From Hymenobacter swuensis DY53 (GTDB taxonomy: Bacteria; Bacteroidota; Bacteroidia; Cytophagales; Hymenobacteraceae), in contig NZ_CP007145.1 of NCBI RefSeq assembly GCF_000576555.1, forward strand, positions 372,001-436,000: a stretch of 64,000 nucleotides of DNA. Direction: 5' to 3'. Positions 18,532 to 27,065 of the stretch are shown here, in pieces. How positions within the stretch are numbered: position 1 is the stretch's first letter; each line of letters starts with the position of its first letter. The notes below the pieces were generated by a model. It worked only from the letters and a program-made list of their open reading frames with translations. It did not search any database and was not told the DNA's origin. The translations under genes were made by a program, and so were the position numbers.

Positions 18532-19626
18532 ATGTCGGAGCCGGAAGAAGACCAGGAGTACCTTGCCCAACCGCCAGTTCCGGTAGCTGCGGCGGCTGTT
18601 GAGGAGGAAGACGATGAGGAGCGTGGCGACGAACTGTATGAGCATCACCGCATCACGGCCAACCGTAAGCAAGAACTGTTGCGGCTGGATAAGTTTCTGC
18701 TAAACCGGCTGCACAGTAGCTCTCGCACCCGAATTCAGAACGCCATCAAGGCCGAAGCGGTGCAGGTGAACGACCGGCCGGTAAAGTCGAACTATCGGGT
18801 AAAACCCTTTGATGTCATCACCATCACGCTACCCGAGCCACCCCAGGAGTTCAAGGTCATGCCTGAACCTATGGACCTGGATATTCGCTACGAGGACGCC
18901 GAACTATTGCTGGTGAATAAGCCCGCCGGTATGGTGGTGCATCCGGCTTTCGGCCACTGGAGCGGCACGCTGGTCAATGGTTTAGCGCATCACCTGCAGG
19001 GCCTGCCTACGGGCCGCAACGGCGAGGTGCGCCCAGGACTGGTTCACCGTATCGATAAGGATACGTCAGGGCTGCTCGTCATTGGGAAGTCGGAGTATGC
19101 CATGACGCACCTTTCCAACCAGTTTTTTCACCACACCATCGAGCGAACCTACTTGGCGCTAGTATGGGGAGTTCCCAAGGAAACGGAAGGCATCATCCGT
19201 ACGCATATTGGTCGCAGCCTCAAGGACCGGAAGGTGCAGACCGTATTTCCGGAGGGCGACCAAGGTCGGCACGCCGTGACGCACTACAAAGTGCTGCGTA
19301 CGTTCGGGAAGGTGACCCTGGTACAATGCAACCTTGAAACTGGGCGTACCCACCAGATCAGGGTTCATATGAAGCACATCGGCCATCCGTTGTTCGGGGA
19401 CGCTACCTATGGCGGCGACCGTATCGTATACGGGCAGCGCACGGGGGCTTACAAAATTTTTGCGGAGAAAACATTAGAGCTAATGCCCCGGCAGGCTTTG
19501 CATGCCAAGTCATTGGGGTTTGAGCACCCTGTTTCGCGTGAGCATCTGCAGTTTGAGGTAGAATTGCCGGCCGATTTCGTGGAGCTGCTGGCCCGATGGG
19601 AGCAGTATGCCGCCGAGAACGAATAA
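18532..19626 (+). CDS. rluD: 23S rRNA pseudouridine synthase, RluD type
   Basis: A 364-residue pseudouridine synthase of the RluA/RluD family. An acidic N-terminal extension of about 40 residues precedes an S4 RNA-binding domain (LLRLDKFLLNRLHSSSRTRIQNAIKAEAVQVNDRPVK). The catalytic motif GLVHRIDKDTSGLLVIGK (Asp) and the family motif TGRTHQIRVHMKHIGHPLFGDATYGG follow. RluD modifies helix 69 of 23S rRNA; exact target here is by analogy. I chose the ATG at 18532 over an upstream TTG. It converges on the TPR gene and shares a bidirectional terminator. Confidence 0.93.
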   Translation: MSEPEEDQEYLAQPPVPVAAAAVEEEDDEERGDELYEHHRITANRKQELLRLDKFLLNRLHSSSRTRIQNAIKAEAVQVNDRPVKSNYRVKPFDVITITLPEPPQEFKVMPEPMDLDIRYEDAELLLVNKPAGMVVHPAFGHWSGTLVNGLAHHLQGLPTGRNGEVRPGLVHRIDKDTSGLLVIGKSEYAMTHLSNQFFHHTIERTYLALVWGVPKETEGIIRTHIGRSLKDRKVQTVFPEGDQGRHAVTHYKVLRTFGKVTLVQCNLETGRTHQIRVHMKHIGHPLFGDATYGGDRIVYGQRTGAYKIFAEKTLELMPRQALHAKSLGFEHPVSREHLQFEVELPADFVELLARWEQYAAENE

Positions 19627-19645
19627 GCTCCTTGCATAACTTTGA

Positions 19646-19690
19646 AACGTAAAAAGGGCCGCTACGATTAGTAGCGGCCCTTTTTACGTT
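19646..19690. terminator. Bidirectional intrinsic terminator between rluD and TPR gene
   Basis: A perfect 20-bp stem (arms 19646-19665 and 19671-19690) with a 5-nt loop GATTA; the stem includes A5 and T5 tracts on either side of a GGGCCGC core, so it can stop transcription from both convergent genes. Confidence 0.92.
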
Positions 19691-19708
19691 ATTCTGAAGA
19701 AGCGGCAG

Positions 19709-21334
19709 TTATTTGCGCTTCACGGGAGCTTTGGCCGGGGCTTTAGCGGGCTTGGTAATTTCGCTCACAGCCGTTTTGGCCTGCTGGTCATTAGGGTCCA
19801 GCGTCAGCGCTTGCTGCCAGTAGGGCAGAGCAGCGGTTTTGTCGCCTTTCTGGTAGTAATAGTAGCCCAAGTACTTGTTTGCCTCAATCAGGCCCGACTT
19901 GTACTTGGTTGCATCTTCAGCGGCCGTAGCTACTTTGATGTACTGCTCATAATACGGTTTGGCCAGACCCTGCTTTGAATCCTTATCCATGTTTGCATTG
20001 GCACGAGCGCGCATCTGGTAGCCAGGGATGTAGGTCGGGCGCTCAGTTACTACCAAGCTGTATAGGCTGTCAGCTTGTGCGTACTGGCTGTTAAGCTCGT
20101 AAGCACGGCCGAGATATACTTTATCCGTAAGCTCACCGCCTTTGTTGGCTGCCATTCGCTGCTTCAGCACCGTGATGGCACTGGGGTAGTCTTTAGCCGC
20201 CAGGTAAGCTTGAGCCAACTCATTCTGCAGTTCAGCCGCTTTCTTGGGGTCAGCATCAATGGCTTTCTTGATGATAGCCGCGCCTTCTGTCGTTTTGCCG
20301 CCTTTGATGAGCATCTTACCGTAGTACACGTTGTCTTCGGTAATCACCTTATTCTCAGCCTGAGCTACCTGCAGGTATTTCTGCATAGCGGCCAATGCCT
20401 CGTCGTTTTTGCCGGTTTCGTACAGGCTGTAAGCCCGCAGGCGATTCATGGTGAGGTTGTTAGGCTCTTTAGCCAGAACTTTATCCACCTCTGCCAGTGC
20501 CTCGGGGTACTTCTTGGTTAGGTACAGGAATGAAGCGTACTTGGCATCCGTCGTCGAAGACTTTTCGGCCAGCGAAGAGTACTTCTGGAACTGCGCCAGC
20601 GCATCGTCGTAGCGGCCGGCGAAGTAATAGGTTTCCGCCAAGGCATTGTAGGCCGGAGCATAGTTAGCATCCAGACTGATGGCCTTGTCGAAGTTGGTTT
20701 TGGCTTCGTTATACGAGCGGGCGCGCATGTTCAACTGGCCTTTGCGCACATAAGCCTGCACGTTGTTGGGGTCAGCCAGCGAGGCGCGCTCGTAGCTGTT
20801 CATGGCTTCGCCGCCACCGGTTTCGCTTTTCAGGTAAAGGTCGCCCCGGGCAATCATCAGAGCCGGATCGTCCTTGCCTTTGGCTAGCTTCTCGCCGGCA
20901 CTCACGTAGGTAAGGGCTTTAGTGGCGTCTTTTACGTTCGATTCCGCGTAGGCCTGCGCAATCATCGTGTATACCTTGGCATCTTTCCCTTTCGAGGCCT
21001 TCACCGCGTTGTCGAACTGAATTTCAGCTTCGGCAGTCTTGCCCTGGGCCAGCGCGGCGCGGCCGGCGGCTACCATGGTCATGGGGTCTTTCTGGTTCAG
21101 AGAAACCTTGTTGAAATAAAACGCGGCCGAATCCGGCATGTCGCGCATCTGATACAGCCGACCCAACTCAAACGCGGTTTCGTTCGATTGGGGGGCACGC
21201 AGCAAAGCAGCACGGGCTTCGCCGTAACGCTCCAGCTCAATAGCTTTCTGAGTGCTGGTGGTCTGAGCAAGAGCGGCCGAACCGGTAACAGACAAAGCAG
21301 CGAGGAGCGTGAGCTTCCAGGGCTTAAGATTCAT
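19709..21334 (-). CDS. Periplasmic TPR-repeat protein
   Basis: A 541-residue protein with a signal peptide (MNLKPWKLTLLAALSVTGSAALAQ) and about a dozen TPR repeats through most of its length (for example AYNALAETYYFAGRYDDALAQFQKYSSL and YLGYYYYQKGDKTAALPYWQQALTLDPNDQQA). The tail is Lys/Ala/Pro-rich. TPR arrays are protein-binding scaffolds. It is last in the exbB-exbD-tonB-pstS cluster, 47 nt after the PstS-like gene, so a role in envelope energy transduction or transport is possible but inferred only from position. The start was placed at 21334 because the upstream 16 codons are not signal-like. Confidence 0.88.
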   Translation of the reverse strand: MNLKPWKLTLLAALSVTGSAALAQTTSTQKAIELERYGEARAALLRAPQSNETAFELGRLYQMRDMPDSAAFYFNKVSLNQKDPMTMVAAGRAALAQGKTAEAEIQFDNAVKASKGKDAKVYTMIAQAYAESNVKDATKALTYVSAGEKLAKGKDDPALMIARGDLYLKSETGGGEAMNSYERASLADPNNVQAYVRKGQLNMRARSYNEAKTNFDKAISLDANYAPAYNALAETYYFAGRYDDALAQFQKYSSLAEKSSTTDAKYASFLYLTKKYPEALAEVDKVLAKEPNNLTMNRLRAYSLYETGKNDEALAAMQKYLQVAQAENKVITEDNVYYGKMLIKGGKTTEGAAIIKKAIDADPKKAAELQNELAQAYLAAKDYPSAITVLKQRMAANKGGELTDKVYLGRAYELNSQYAQADSLYSLVVTERPTYIPGYQMRARANANMDKDSKQGLAKPYYEQYIKVATAAEDATKYKSGLIEANKYLGYYYYQKGDKTAALPYWQQALTLDPNDQQAKTAVSEITKPAKAPAKAPVKRK

Positions 21335-21381
21335 GAGCAAAAGATTTGGTGAAAAGACTTGGGAAGGAAGAGAAAACAGCA

Positions 21382-22341
21382 TTAGTTGGGCTTTACCTCA
21401 ATCATGCGTACCTGGCCGGTGGCGGGCATAAGGCCTGCTTTCAGCATGATGAGCTGCCCCTTGTTGCCTGCCAGAAAGGATGCAAAACCGGTGCCAAGTC
21501 CGGCCCGTGCTTCCCGGCTGATAACATACAGCTCCCGGCGCAGCGGATACGTCTTCTGGGCCAGGTATGCCTGATAAGGTTGAACGTAATCAGATGGAAC
21601 CGAGCCACTGGCTTTCGGACTGATACCAGCTACCCGCACGCGGCTCAGAAACTTCGGAACCTTGGGGTCGTCCCGGTCACTTATCCAGTTTACCCCAATT
21701 ACCCCAATAGCATTGGGATGAGTAGCAACGTAATCCAACAGGGCCGGGTTCGATTTAGAGGCAAAAACTCCTTTGGTAAGGGCCCCGCCTCGGGTTACCG
21801 AATCCTGCACGAAACGGGCCGTACTGGAGTTGTTGTTATCGAATACCGCCGTAATGGCACCCAGCTTATTATTCGCGCTGAGTTGGCTCCACTGCGTCAG
21901 CTTACCCGCAAAAATGCCCTGTAGCTGCGCAACAGTTAGCAAAGAGTCGGCATTGCTCGGATGTACGATAATGGCTACACCATCAACCCCGATACGAATG
22001 GTGCGTGGCTCCAGCTTCTGGCGCTGGAACGTGGCCCGTTCGTCGGCAGTCAGGTCGCGTGAGACAATGGCGAGGCGTATGCTGTCCTTAAGGAAGGCCT
22101 GCATTACGTCCAGCTCCGGGTTGTACTGTGCCTGAATGTGGGCACTGGGATAGAGCTTCTGGAATGTGTCTACCTGTGACGTCAGAATAGGAGCAAACGT
22201 CTCGTCCACGCCAATCTGGATAGTGCCGCTGCTGGTTGTATCCAACTCCTGCTGGCTGCCGGACGAGTTACTACCACAACCGGCCAATAAGGAGCCACAC
22301 AGCAAACCCGCCCCGATACCCCAAAAATTACTGCGCTTCAT
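21382..22341 (-). CDS. PstS-like substrate-binding lipoprotein
   Basis: A 319-residue lipoprotein: signal peptide with lipobox LLAGC (Cys22), then a periplasmic binding-protein fold of the phosphate-binding PstS type (IQIGVDETFAPILTSQVDTFQKLYP, LAIVSRDLTADERATFQ, VDGVAIIVHPSNADSLLTVAQLQGIFAGKLTQWSQL). No pstABC transporter genes are next to it; instead it lies downstream of tonB and exbBD genes. It may be a TonB-system-associated receptor and not part of an ABC importer. The start at 22341 (MKRSNFW) gives the signal peptide and overlaps the end of the upstream 85-residue gene by 14 nt. Confidence 0.85.
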   Translation of the reverse strand: MKRSNFWGIGAGLLCGSLLAGCGSNSSGSQQELDTTSSGTIQIGVDETFAPILTSQVDTFQKLYPSAHIQAQYNPELDVMQAFLKDSIRLAIVSRDLTADERATFQRQKLEPRTIRIGVDGVAIIVHPSNADSLLTVAQLQGIFAGKLTQWSQLSANNKLGAITAVFDNNNSSTARFVQDSVTRGGALTKGVFASKSNPALLDYVATHPNAIGVIGVNWISDRDDPKVPKFLSRVRVAGISPKASGSVPSDYVQPYQAYLAQKTYPLRRELYVISREARAGLGTGFASFLAGNKGQLIMLKAGLMPATGQVRMIEVKPN

Positions 22342-22585
22342 CCTGATTTTTTTTGAAATGTTGCTGGTAGGTGCGGACAAATCTAATGATTCCGTAAAAA
22401 ACGAAGACAGCAGCCAGTAAGCGTCGTGGTGTATCGGTAAGGCCAAACAGACCAGCCGGGGAAAACCATAAGAATATCCCCACGCAGGCATACAGAGCCG
22501 ACATGATTAAAGTAAAGTAGCGCACCACAGTTGGTTGGCTTCGGTTGCCTAACCGTTCATCGGTGGTCGGACGTTCAGGAATCAT
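22328..22585 (-). CDS. Small two-segment membrane protein
   Basis: An 85-residue protein with two hydrophobic segments (about residues 24-42 and 53-68) and a basic C-terminus (RTYQQHFKKNQDEAQ). I do not recognise a family beyond small conserved membrane proteins of Bacteroidota. Its 3' end overlaps the start of the PstS-like gene by 14 nt, which implies translational coupling and supports it as a real gene. Confidence 0.75.
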   Translation of the reverse strand: MIPERPTTDERLGNRSQPTVVRYFTLIMSALYACVGIFLWFSPAGLFGLTDTPRRLLAAVFVFYGIIRFVRTYQQHFKKNQDEAQ

Positions 22586-22698
22586 AGTAGGTGAAAAAGC
22601 AGGTTACTACCTTCTAAACGTGAAAACAGCACGCTTTTGTTCGATTTCTTCCGGTATTGAAACAGCAGGACCAAATACGGAAAGCGCAAAAAAAGCCA

Positions 22699-22733
22699 AA
22701 AAACGGCTGGGTTTATGCATCCCAGCCGTTTTT
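22699..22733 (-). terminator. Intrinsic terminator downstream of the distal tonB
   Basis: A perfect 13-bp stem (AAAAACGGCTGGG / CCCAGCCGTTTTT) with a 9-nt loop, followed on the minus strand by further T-runs. It ends the tonB transcript before the 85-residue gene. Confidence 0.88.
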
Positions 22734-22781
22734 CGACTTCCGAAAAACCAATTCAGAAAAATCTATGTAGCACGCTGGGCA

Positions 22782-23609
22782 CTATTCGTATTTAAACGTG
22801 ATAGGCAGCGTGTAGCGCACTGGCACCGCGTGGTTGTTCTGGTAGCCCGGTTTCCAAGCCGGCATCTGTCTGATGACCCGGCTGGCCTCCTCATCAGTAC
22901 CATAGCCCAGGCCCTTCAGAACAGTGACATCATTGATGGTCCCATCGGTATTTACAGTAAATGACATAAACACCTTGCCTTCTACACTGGCCCGCAACGC
23001 CTGAGCCGGGTAGCGCAGCTGCTTCTGCAGGTATTTGATGAGCGCGGCATTGCCTCCTATAAATTCGGGCATTTGCTCTACGTGCACAAAGGGCTGGGTT
23101 ACTGACGGGGCAGCGGGCTTGGTGGCGGTGTCATTGCCAACTGGTCCTGTAACGGCCGCTACACTTCCATTGCCAACTTTGGGTATATCTCCTACCACAA
23201 CCGGGCCGTCGACAACTGGTTGGGTAATTGCGTCCTCTTTAGGCACATCTTTTACCTGATCATCCGGTGCAATACGCGTTGGAATAATGGTGACAGGGCG
23301 TACTACTACGGTGGGAGTCGCCGGAGCCACGTCAACTGCGGCAGGGGGCGTGATGGCAGGCGGAGGCATTATATCTACAAACGGCCCGCTGGGTACGATA
23401 GGCGGCACTACCACTACCGCTGGCCAGATGCGCTGCACCAGTACTGGTATGGCAATTAACACAACTGCCAACGCAATAGAAATAGCTACGGCTTTGGCAA
23501 CATGTTGGCCATAGACTTTGCGCAATACGTAGGCCCCGTAGGCCTTATTGCGGCCCTCAAAAACCATGTCATCGAGGGAGGGGAGGGAGGTGTGAGCGGC
23601 TGTAGTCAT
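22782..23609 (-). CDS. tonB: TonB-family energy transducer, copy 2
   Basis: A 275-residue TonB protein. Short cytoplasmic N-terminus with LDDMVFEGRNKAYGAYVLRKVYG, one membrane segment (about residues 37-60), a Pro/Val-rich periplasmic spacer, and a C-terminal TonB domain (about 190-275: MPEFIGGNAALIKYLQKQLRYP, GKVFMSFTVNTDGTINDVTVLKGLG, ending YTLPITFKYE). It passes proton-motive energy from ExbB/ExbD to outer membrane receptors. The spacer is less proline-dense than in the neighbouring copy, so the two may serve different receptors. A terminator separates it from the upstream tonB. Confidence 0.92.
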   Translation of the reverse strand: MTTAAHTSLPSLDDMVFEGRNKAYGAYVLRKVYGQHVAKAVAISIALAVVLIAIPVLVQRIWPAVVVVPPIVPSGPFVDIMPPPAITPPAAVDVAPATPTVVVRPVTIIPTRIAPDDQVKDVPKEDAITQPVVDGPVVVGDIPKVGNGSVAAVTGPVGNDTATKPAAPSVTQPFVHVEQMPEFIGGNAALIKYLQKQLRYPAQALRASVEGKVFMSFTVNTDGTINDVTVLKGLGYGTDEEASRVIRQMPAWKPGYQNNHAVPVRYTLPITFKYE

Positions 23610-23779
23610 GGGCTGGATAGATTAAGTGAACGATGAACTGATACAAACCCGAAACGCGCGAAGCCACCAACCCTTCTCTACTTCCTTACCAACTGGCTTT
23701 CAAGTATTCAACGTCGGCATACTGGCCAATAGTATGTTAGCCGACTATATTTTTTTATCGAAGTATAGACAAACAAAAA

Positions 23780-23809
23780 CCCCGAACCGGACTTGCGTCC
23801 AACTCGGGG
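23780..23809 (-). terminator. Intrinsic terminator between the two tonB genes
   Basis: Read on the minus strand, a 13-bp stem (GU pairs included) with a GCAA tetraloop and CCCCGA..TCGGGG base, followed by TTTTTG. It lies 36 nt after the proximal tonB stop. Confidence 0.85.
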
Positions 23810-23845
23810 CTTACGTTGCATCCGGCAGTAGCCAGAGAGCAAAAT

Positions 23846-24676
23846 TTACTTGATGGCGAAGGTCACCGGAACCGTGTAATACACAGGGACTGGACGACCA
23901 TTCTGGCGGCCAGGGGTGAAGCGGGGCAGGTTCTTGATAACGCGGAGCGATTCTTCGTCGCAACCGGCACCAATACCTTTCTGTACTTCAGCACCTGTAA
24001 CGCTGCCATCGGCACCAACTACGAACTTGATGAAAACCTTGCCTTCTACTTGGTTACGTAGTGCCATGGCGGGGTATTTGATGTTTTTGCCGATGTAGGC
24101 CAGCAAAGCTTCAACACCACCGGGGAAAACCGGCATTTGTTCTACGTAAGTGTAAGGTTTAGTTTCTACCACTTCCTCTACCGCTTTCGTGCCTTCACCG
24201 GGCTCCAAACCTGCCAAGTCGGCGGGGTTGTCGGTGTTGCCTTTCACGGTTTCGTTGGCTACCACTTTATCCTTCAACTCTTCCTGGTCAGGAATTTCTT
24301 CCTGCTTCTGTACCTCGTTGTCCTTTTTGATAACAGGCGGTACAAATTTCACCGTGGTGAGCTTAGGCGGCGGTGGCGGCGGCGCGTCTGGCGGCGGCGG
24401 CGGTGGGGGTGGCGGCTTTGTGGCATCCAGCGGTGGCGCTTCAAGCGTGTTCACCTTCAGCATCTTCTCATCAGCTACCACTTCTTCCTTCTTCATCATG
24501 CGCGCCACCAAGGGGAAGGCAATCAGAAGAGCAAAAACAGCAATGGCGATAAGAACAGCCCGGGTTACGTGCTTGCCATATACCCGCCGGATTACGTAGG
24601 CTCCATAGGCCTTATTGCGCCCCTCGAAGACGATATCGTCGAGGCTTGCCTGGGCCAACTGTGCGTTGTCCATCAT
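23846..24676 (-). CDS. tonB: TonB-family energy transducer, copy 1
   Basis: A 276-residue TonB protein with the same N-terminal pattern as the other copy (LDDIVFEGRNKAYGAYVIRRVYG), one membrane segment (about residues 38-58), a spacer with long Pro runs (nine and six consecutive prolines), and the C-terminal TonB fold (MPVFPGGVEALLAYIGKNIKYP, GKVFIKFVVGADGSVTGAEVQ). The start overlaps the exbD stop by 4 nt, showing co-translation in an exbB-exbD-exbD-tonB operon. Confidence 0.94.
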   Translation of the reverse strand: MMDNAQLAQASLDDIVFEGRNKAYGAYVIRRVYGKHVTRAVLIAIAVFALLIAFPLVARMMKKEEVVADEKMLKVNTLEAPPLDATKPPPPPPPPPDAPPPPPPKLTTVKFVPPVIKKDNEVQKQEEIPDQEELKDKVVANETVKGNTDNPADLAGLEPGEGTKAVEEVVETKPYTYVEQMPVFPGGVEALLAYIGKNIKYPAMALRNQVEGKVFIKFVVGADGSVTGAEVQKGIGAGCDEESLRVIKNLPRFTPGRQNGRPVPVYYTVPVTFAIK

Positions 24677-25197
24677 AATCCAGAAGATTTAATCAGTTCC
24701 TGGTCGGGCTTCGCAATGTCTACCAGCGCGTACTTTTTGGTACCCGTGATATTCATCTCGTCAAGAATATCGACCATGTTCTTGTAAGCCGACTTGTCGT
24801 CGGGCTTGATCAGCACTACGAGGTCGGGGTTCGTGTTACGCTGAAGCAACACTTTCCGGATGCCATCAGCACCATAGTTGGAAAGCTTCAGCTCCGGCTT
24901 CTGGCTGGCGCTCAACAGGCCGTCGTAATAATACAGCTTGTTGTCTTCACCCAGCAGCAGGGTCAGGGCGTTGGATTCTTTGATTGCCGGGGGCTCCGGA
25001 TCATCAGCTTTCGGCTTCACTGGCATAGCCACTTCCATTACGGTGGGCTTGCTGAAGGTGGTCGTGAGCATGAAAAAGGTGAGCAGCAGGAAGGCCAAGT
25101 CTACCATCGGGGTCATGTCGATTTTGGTCGACATCTTTTTGGCCCGTTTCTTCCCGCCTTTACCGGAATCACCTCCTGATTGTTGTATTTCTGCCAT
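24673..25197 (-). CDS. exbD: Biopolymer transporter ExbD, copy 2
   Basis: A 174-residue ExbD/TolR protein. A basic N-terminus (KGGKKRAKKMSTK) leads to the proton-channel helix IDMTPMVDLAFLLLTFFMLTTTF, which carries the conserved Asp (DMTPMVDLAF). A periplasmic domain follows. It works with ExbB to energise TonB. It starts 11 nt after the stop of the first exbD and overlaps tonB by 4 nt. Paired exbD genes are typical of Bacteroidota TonB clusters. Confidence 0.94.
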   Translation of the reverse strand: MAEIQQSGGDSGKGGKKRAKKMSTKIDMTPMVDLAFLLLTFFMLTTTFSKPTVMEVAMPVKPKADDPEPPAIKESNALTLLLGEDNKLYYYDGLLSASQKPELKLSNYGADGIRKVLLQRNTNPDLVVLIKPDDKSAYKNMVDILDEMNITGTKKYALVDIAKPDQELIKSSGL

Positions 25198-25208
25198 GTC
25201 TGTGCGGA

Positions 25209-25838
25209 TTACTTACCGGCTACTGGTTTGGTTTCCAGGTCGGTAATGAGGTTGAACCGGTTAATGTTCTTCTCCTGCATCAGCTTGATGACTTTCCTCA
25301 CCGTTGGCACATCCGTCTTGCCGTCGCCTTTAATGGCTACGTAAGGGGCTTTGCCATAGGCCGATTTGCGGCTCAGCGCCTGAGCAGTCTGTACCCACTC
25401 AATGAACTGGTTGTTGGTGGAGTCAGCGGGAATACCTTCCTGCTTCACCAACTTGCGCTGCTCGCTGTCAAGGCTAAGCAGAGCAGGCAGTTTCTCGATT
25501 GGGGTACCAAAGCTCGATGCTACGCCTTTGAAAGCCTGAATTTGAGAGGGCGTAAAGCTTACTCCGTATTTGGCTCCCACCTGCGTCAGCAAGTCGGACT
25601 TGATAGCGTCGTCATCCACGCCGAAAAACACGCGTTTCTGGTCGTCAACCGCAATAGTAATTACGTGTGACTCCGGCAAGCGAATTTCCGAAGTGGAGGT
25701 AGGCGTATCCACCACCACTGCCTCTTCCGGGGCAAACTTGGTGGTGAGCATGAAGAAAGTCACCAGCAGGAAGGCCAAGTCCACCATCGGGGTCATATCC
25801 AACGACGGCGATGTTCTATGAGGCTTTACTTTGGGCAT
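25209..25838 (-). CDS. exbD: Biopolymer transporter ExbD, copy 1
   Basis: A 209-residue ExbD with the channel helix LDMTPMVDLAFLLVTFFMLTTKF near the N-terminus and a longer periplasmic domain than the second copy (VFFGVDDDAIKSDLLTQVGAKYG..KAPYVAIKGDGKTDVPTVRKVIKLMQ). It lies 71 nt downstream of exbB. Two different ExbD subunits may form mixed channels. Confidence 0.93.
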   Translation of the reverse strand: MPKVKPHRTSPSLDMTPMVDLAFLLVTFFMLTTKFAPEEAVVVDTPTSTSEIRLPESHVITIAVDDQKRVFFGVDDDAIKSDLLTQVGAKYGVSFTPSQIQAFKGVASSFGTPIEKLPALLSLDSEQRKLVKQEGIPADSTNNQFIEWVQTAQALSRKSAYGKAPYVAIKGDGKTDVPTVRKVIKLMQEKNINRFNLITDLETKPVAGK

Positions 25839-25909
25839 TGCTGGTGTCGTTTAGTAGCGTTATTCAGAAACGATGTAACCTCTGCTTTAGTGCATTAGCG
25901 CACTAAAAA

Positions 25910-26794
25910 TTAAGCAGGGTGGCTGTGGTCGGTTTCGCCGTGCTGAGCAGCGAAGGTCTGAATGATGCTGAAGCCAGCTTCGTCGATGCTGTAGGTCAGC
26001 TCGTCAATTTTGCTGGTGAAGAAGTTGTAAGCTACGATGGCCAGAGCCGACGTACCGATACCCAGTGCCGTGTTGATCAGAGCTTCCGAGATACCGTTAG
26101 CCAGACCTACTGCGTCAGGAGCACCACCCTGTGCCAGAGCCGAGAAGGCCTTGATCATACCCAGTACCGTACCGATCAGACCGGTCAGCGTAGCTACCGA
26201 AGCCAGGGTCGAGATGATAACGAGGTTTTTCTCTAGCATCGGCAGCTCCAGAGCCGTCGATTCTTCGATTTCCTTCTGGATGGCCAGTACTTTCTGGTCT
26301 TTCTCCATGTTGCGCTCACGGGACATCTCCTGGTATTTCACCAGACCGGCACGTACTACATTGGCTACTGAGCCTTTCTGCTGGTCACAGGTAGCAATAG
26401 CACCCGTAATGTCGTTCACGTTCAGTTTCTGACGGATGGTACGTACGAAGGTTTCGATGCTTTTCGAACCTTTGGCACGGCTGATGGTCAGGGCACGCTC
26501 AATCGAGAAGATGAACACGCACAGGAACATGGTCATCAGGACCGGTACTACCGGACCACCTTTGTACACTACACCGAAATAGTCACCGGCGAGGGGGTTG
26601 TTGTCGTGGTTACCACCCTGGAAGTGGCTACCGTCGCCCAAGATGAAGATGAAGATCAGTACGCTGACAATAAACGCCGCCAAGATGGCGATAACGGCAA
26701 ACGAGGATGAACCACCGCCCTTGGACTCGCCCTTAGGCGCGGCAGCAGCGGCGGGCCGGGCCGCAGGCTTGTTCATGGCATTCTTTTGTTCCAT
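25910..26794 (-). CDS. exbB: ExbB/TolQ/MotA-family proton channel protein
   Basis: A 294-residue ExbB. The N-terminus is Ala/Pro-rich. Membrane helices are near residues 32-52 (FAVIAILAAFIVSVLIFIFIL), 80-100 and a long pair in the second half (LVIISTLASVATLTGLIGTVLGMIKAFSALA and GISEALINTALGIGTSALAIVAYNFF), which is the conserved MotA/TolQ/ExbB core. It forms the proton channel with the two ExbD proteins encoded next. The extra N-terminal membrane helix is usual in this phylum. It heads the operon; about 270 bp upstream are gene-free. Confidence 0.94.
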   Translation of the reverse strand: MEQKNAMNKPAARPAAAAAPKGESKGGGSSSFAVIAILAAFIVSVLIFIFILGDGSHFQGGNHDNNPLAGDYFGVVYKGGPVVPVLMTMFLCVFIFSIERALTISRAKGSKSIETFVRTIRQKLNVNDITGAIATCDQQKGSVANVVRAGLVKYQEMSRERNMEKDQKVLAIQKEIEESTALELPMLEKNLVIISTLASVATLTGLIGTVLGMIKAFSALAQGGAPDAVGLANGISEALINTALGIGTSALAIVAYNFFTSKIDELTYSIDEAGFSIIQTFAAQHGETDHSHPA

Positions 26795-27065
26795 TGTTCC
26801 GGAGAATTAGTGGGTTGTTGGTGAAAGGTTGAACGTACGGGTAAAAAAAAGAAAAATGCTTGGCTGCTTGTTAACGAGTAAACTTTGCTCACCCACACGC
26901 TGCATTGGGTGCCCGGAGGCAAGCAGCGTGGGTCTGCTCGTGTGCGAAGTCCCTCCTGGAAACAGGGGTAGCCTTGGCAAACCTAAATAAAAAACCTGAG
27001 TGCCGCCAAATGAAAAATGGGTTTAAACGCTTTAAACCGATGTGGACCTCAAAAAAAGGCTATTT
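26795..27065. other. Gene-free stretch upstream of exbB
   Basis: No gene is supported here. It should hold the minus-strand exbB promoter (A/T-rich tract at 26842-26857) and a partly self-complementary block at about 26891-26925 (CCCAC..CGCTGC against GCAGCGTGGG, interrupted by two bases), which could fold in a leader RNA. Confidence 0.4.

Noticed and set aside
19637..19644. TAACTTTG matching the -7 promoter consensus
   Set aside because: It lies 11 nt after the rluD stop, next to the terminator, with no plus-strand gene downstream.
24355..24425. A GGC/GGT-rich simple repeat
   Set aside because: It encodes the proline spacer of the TonB protein on the minus strand, which is normal for the family.
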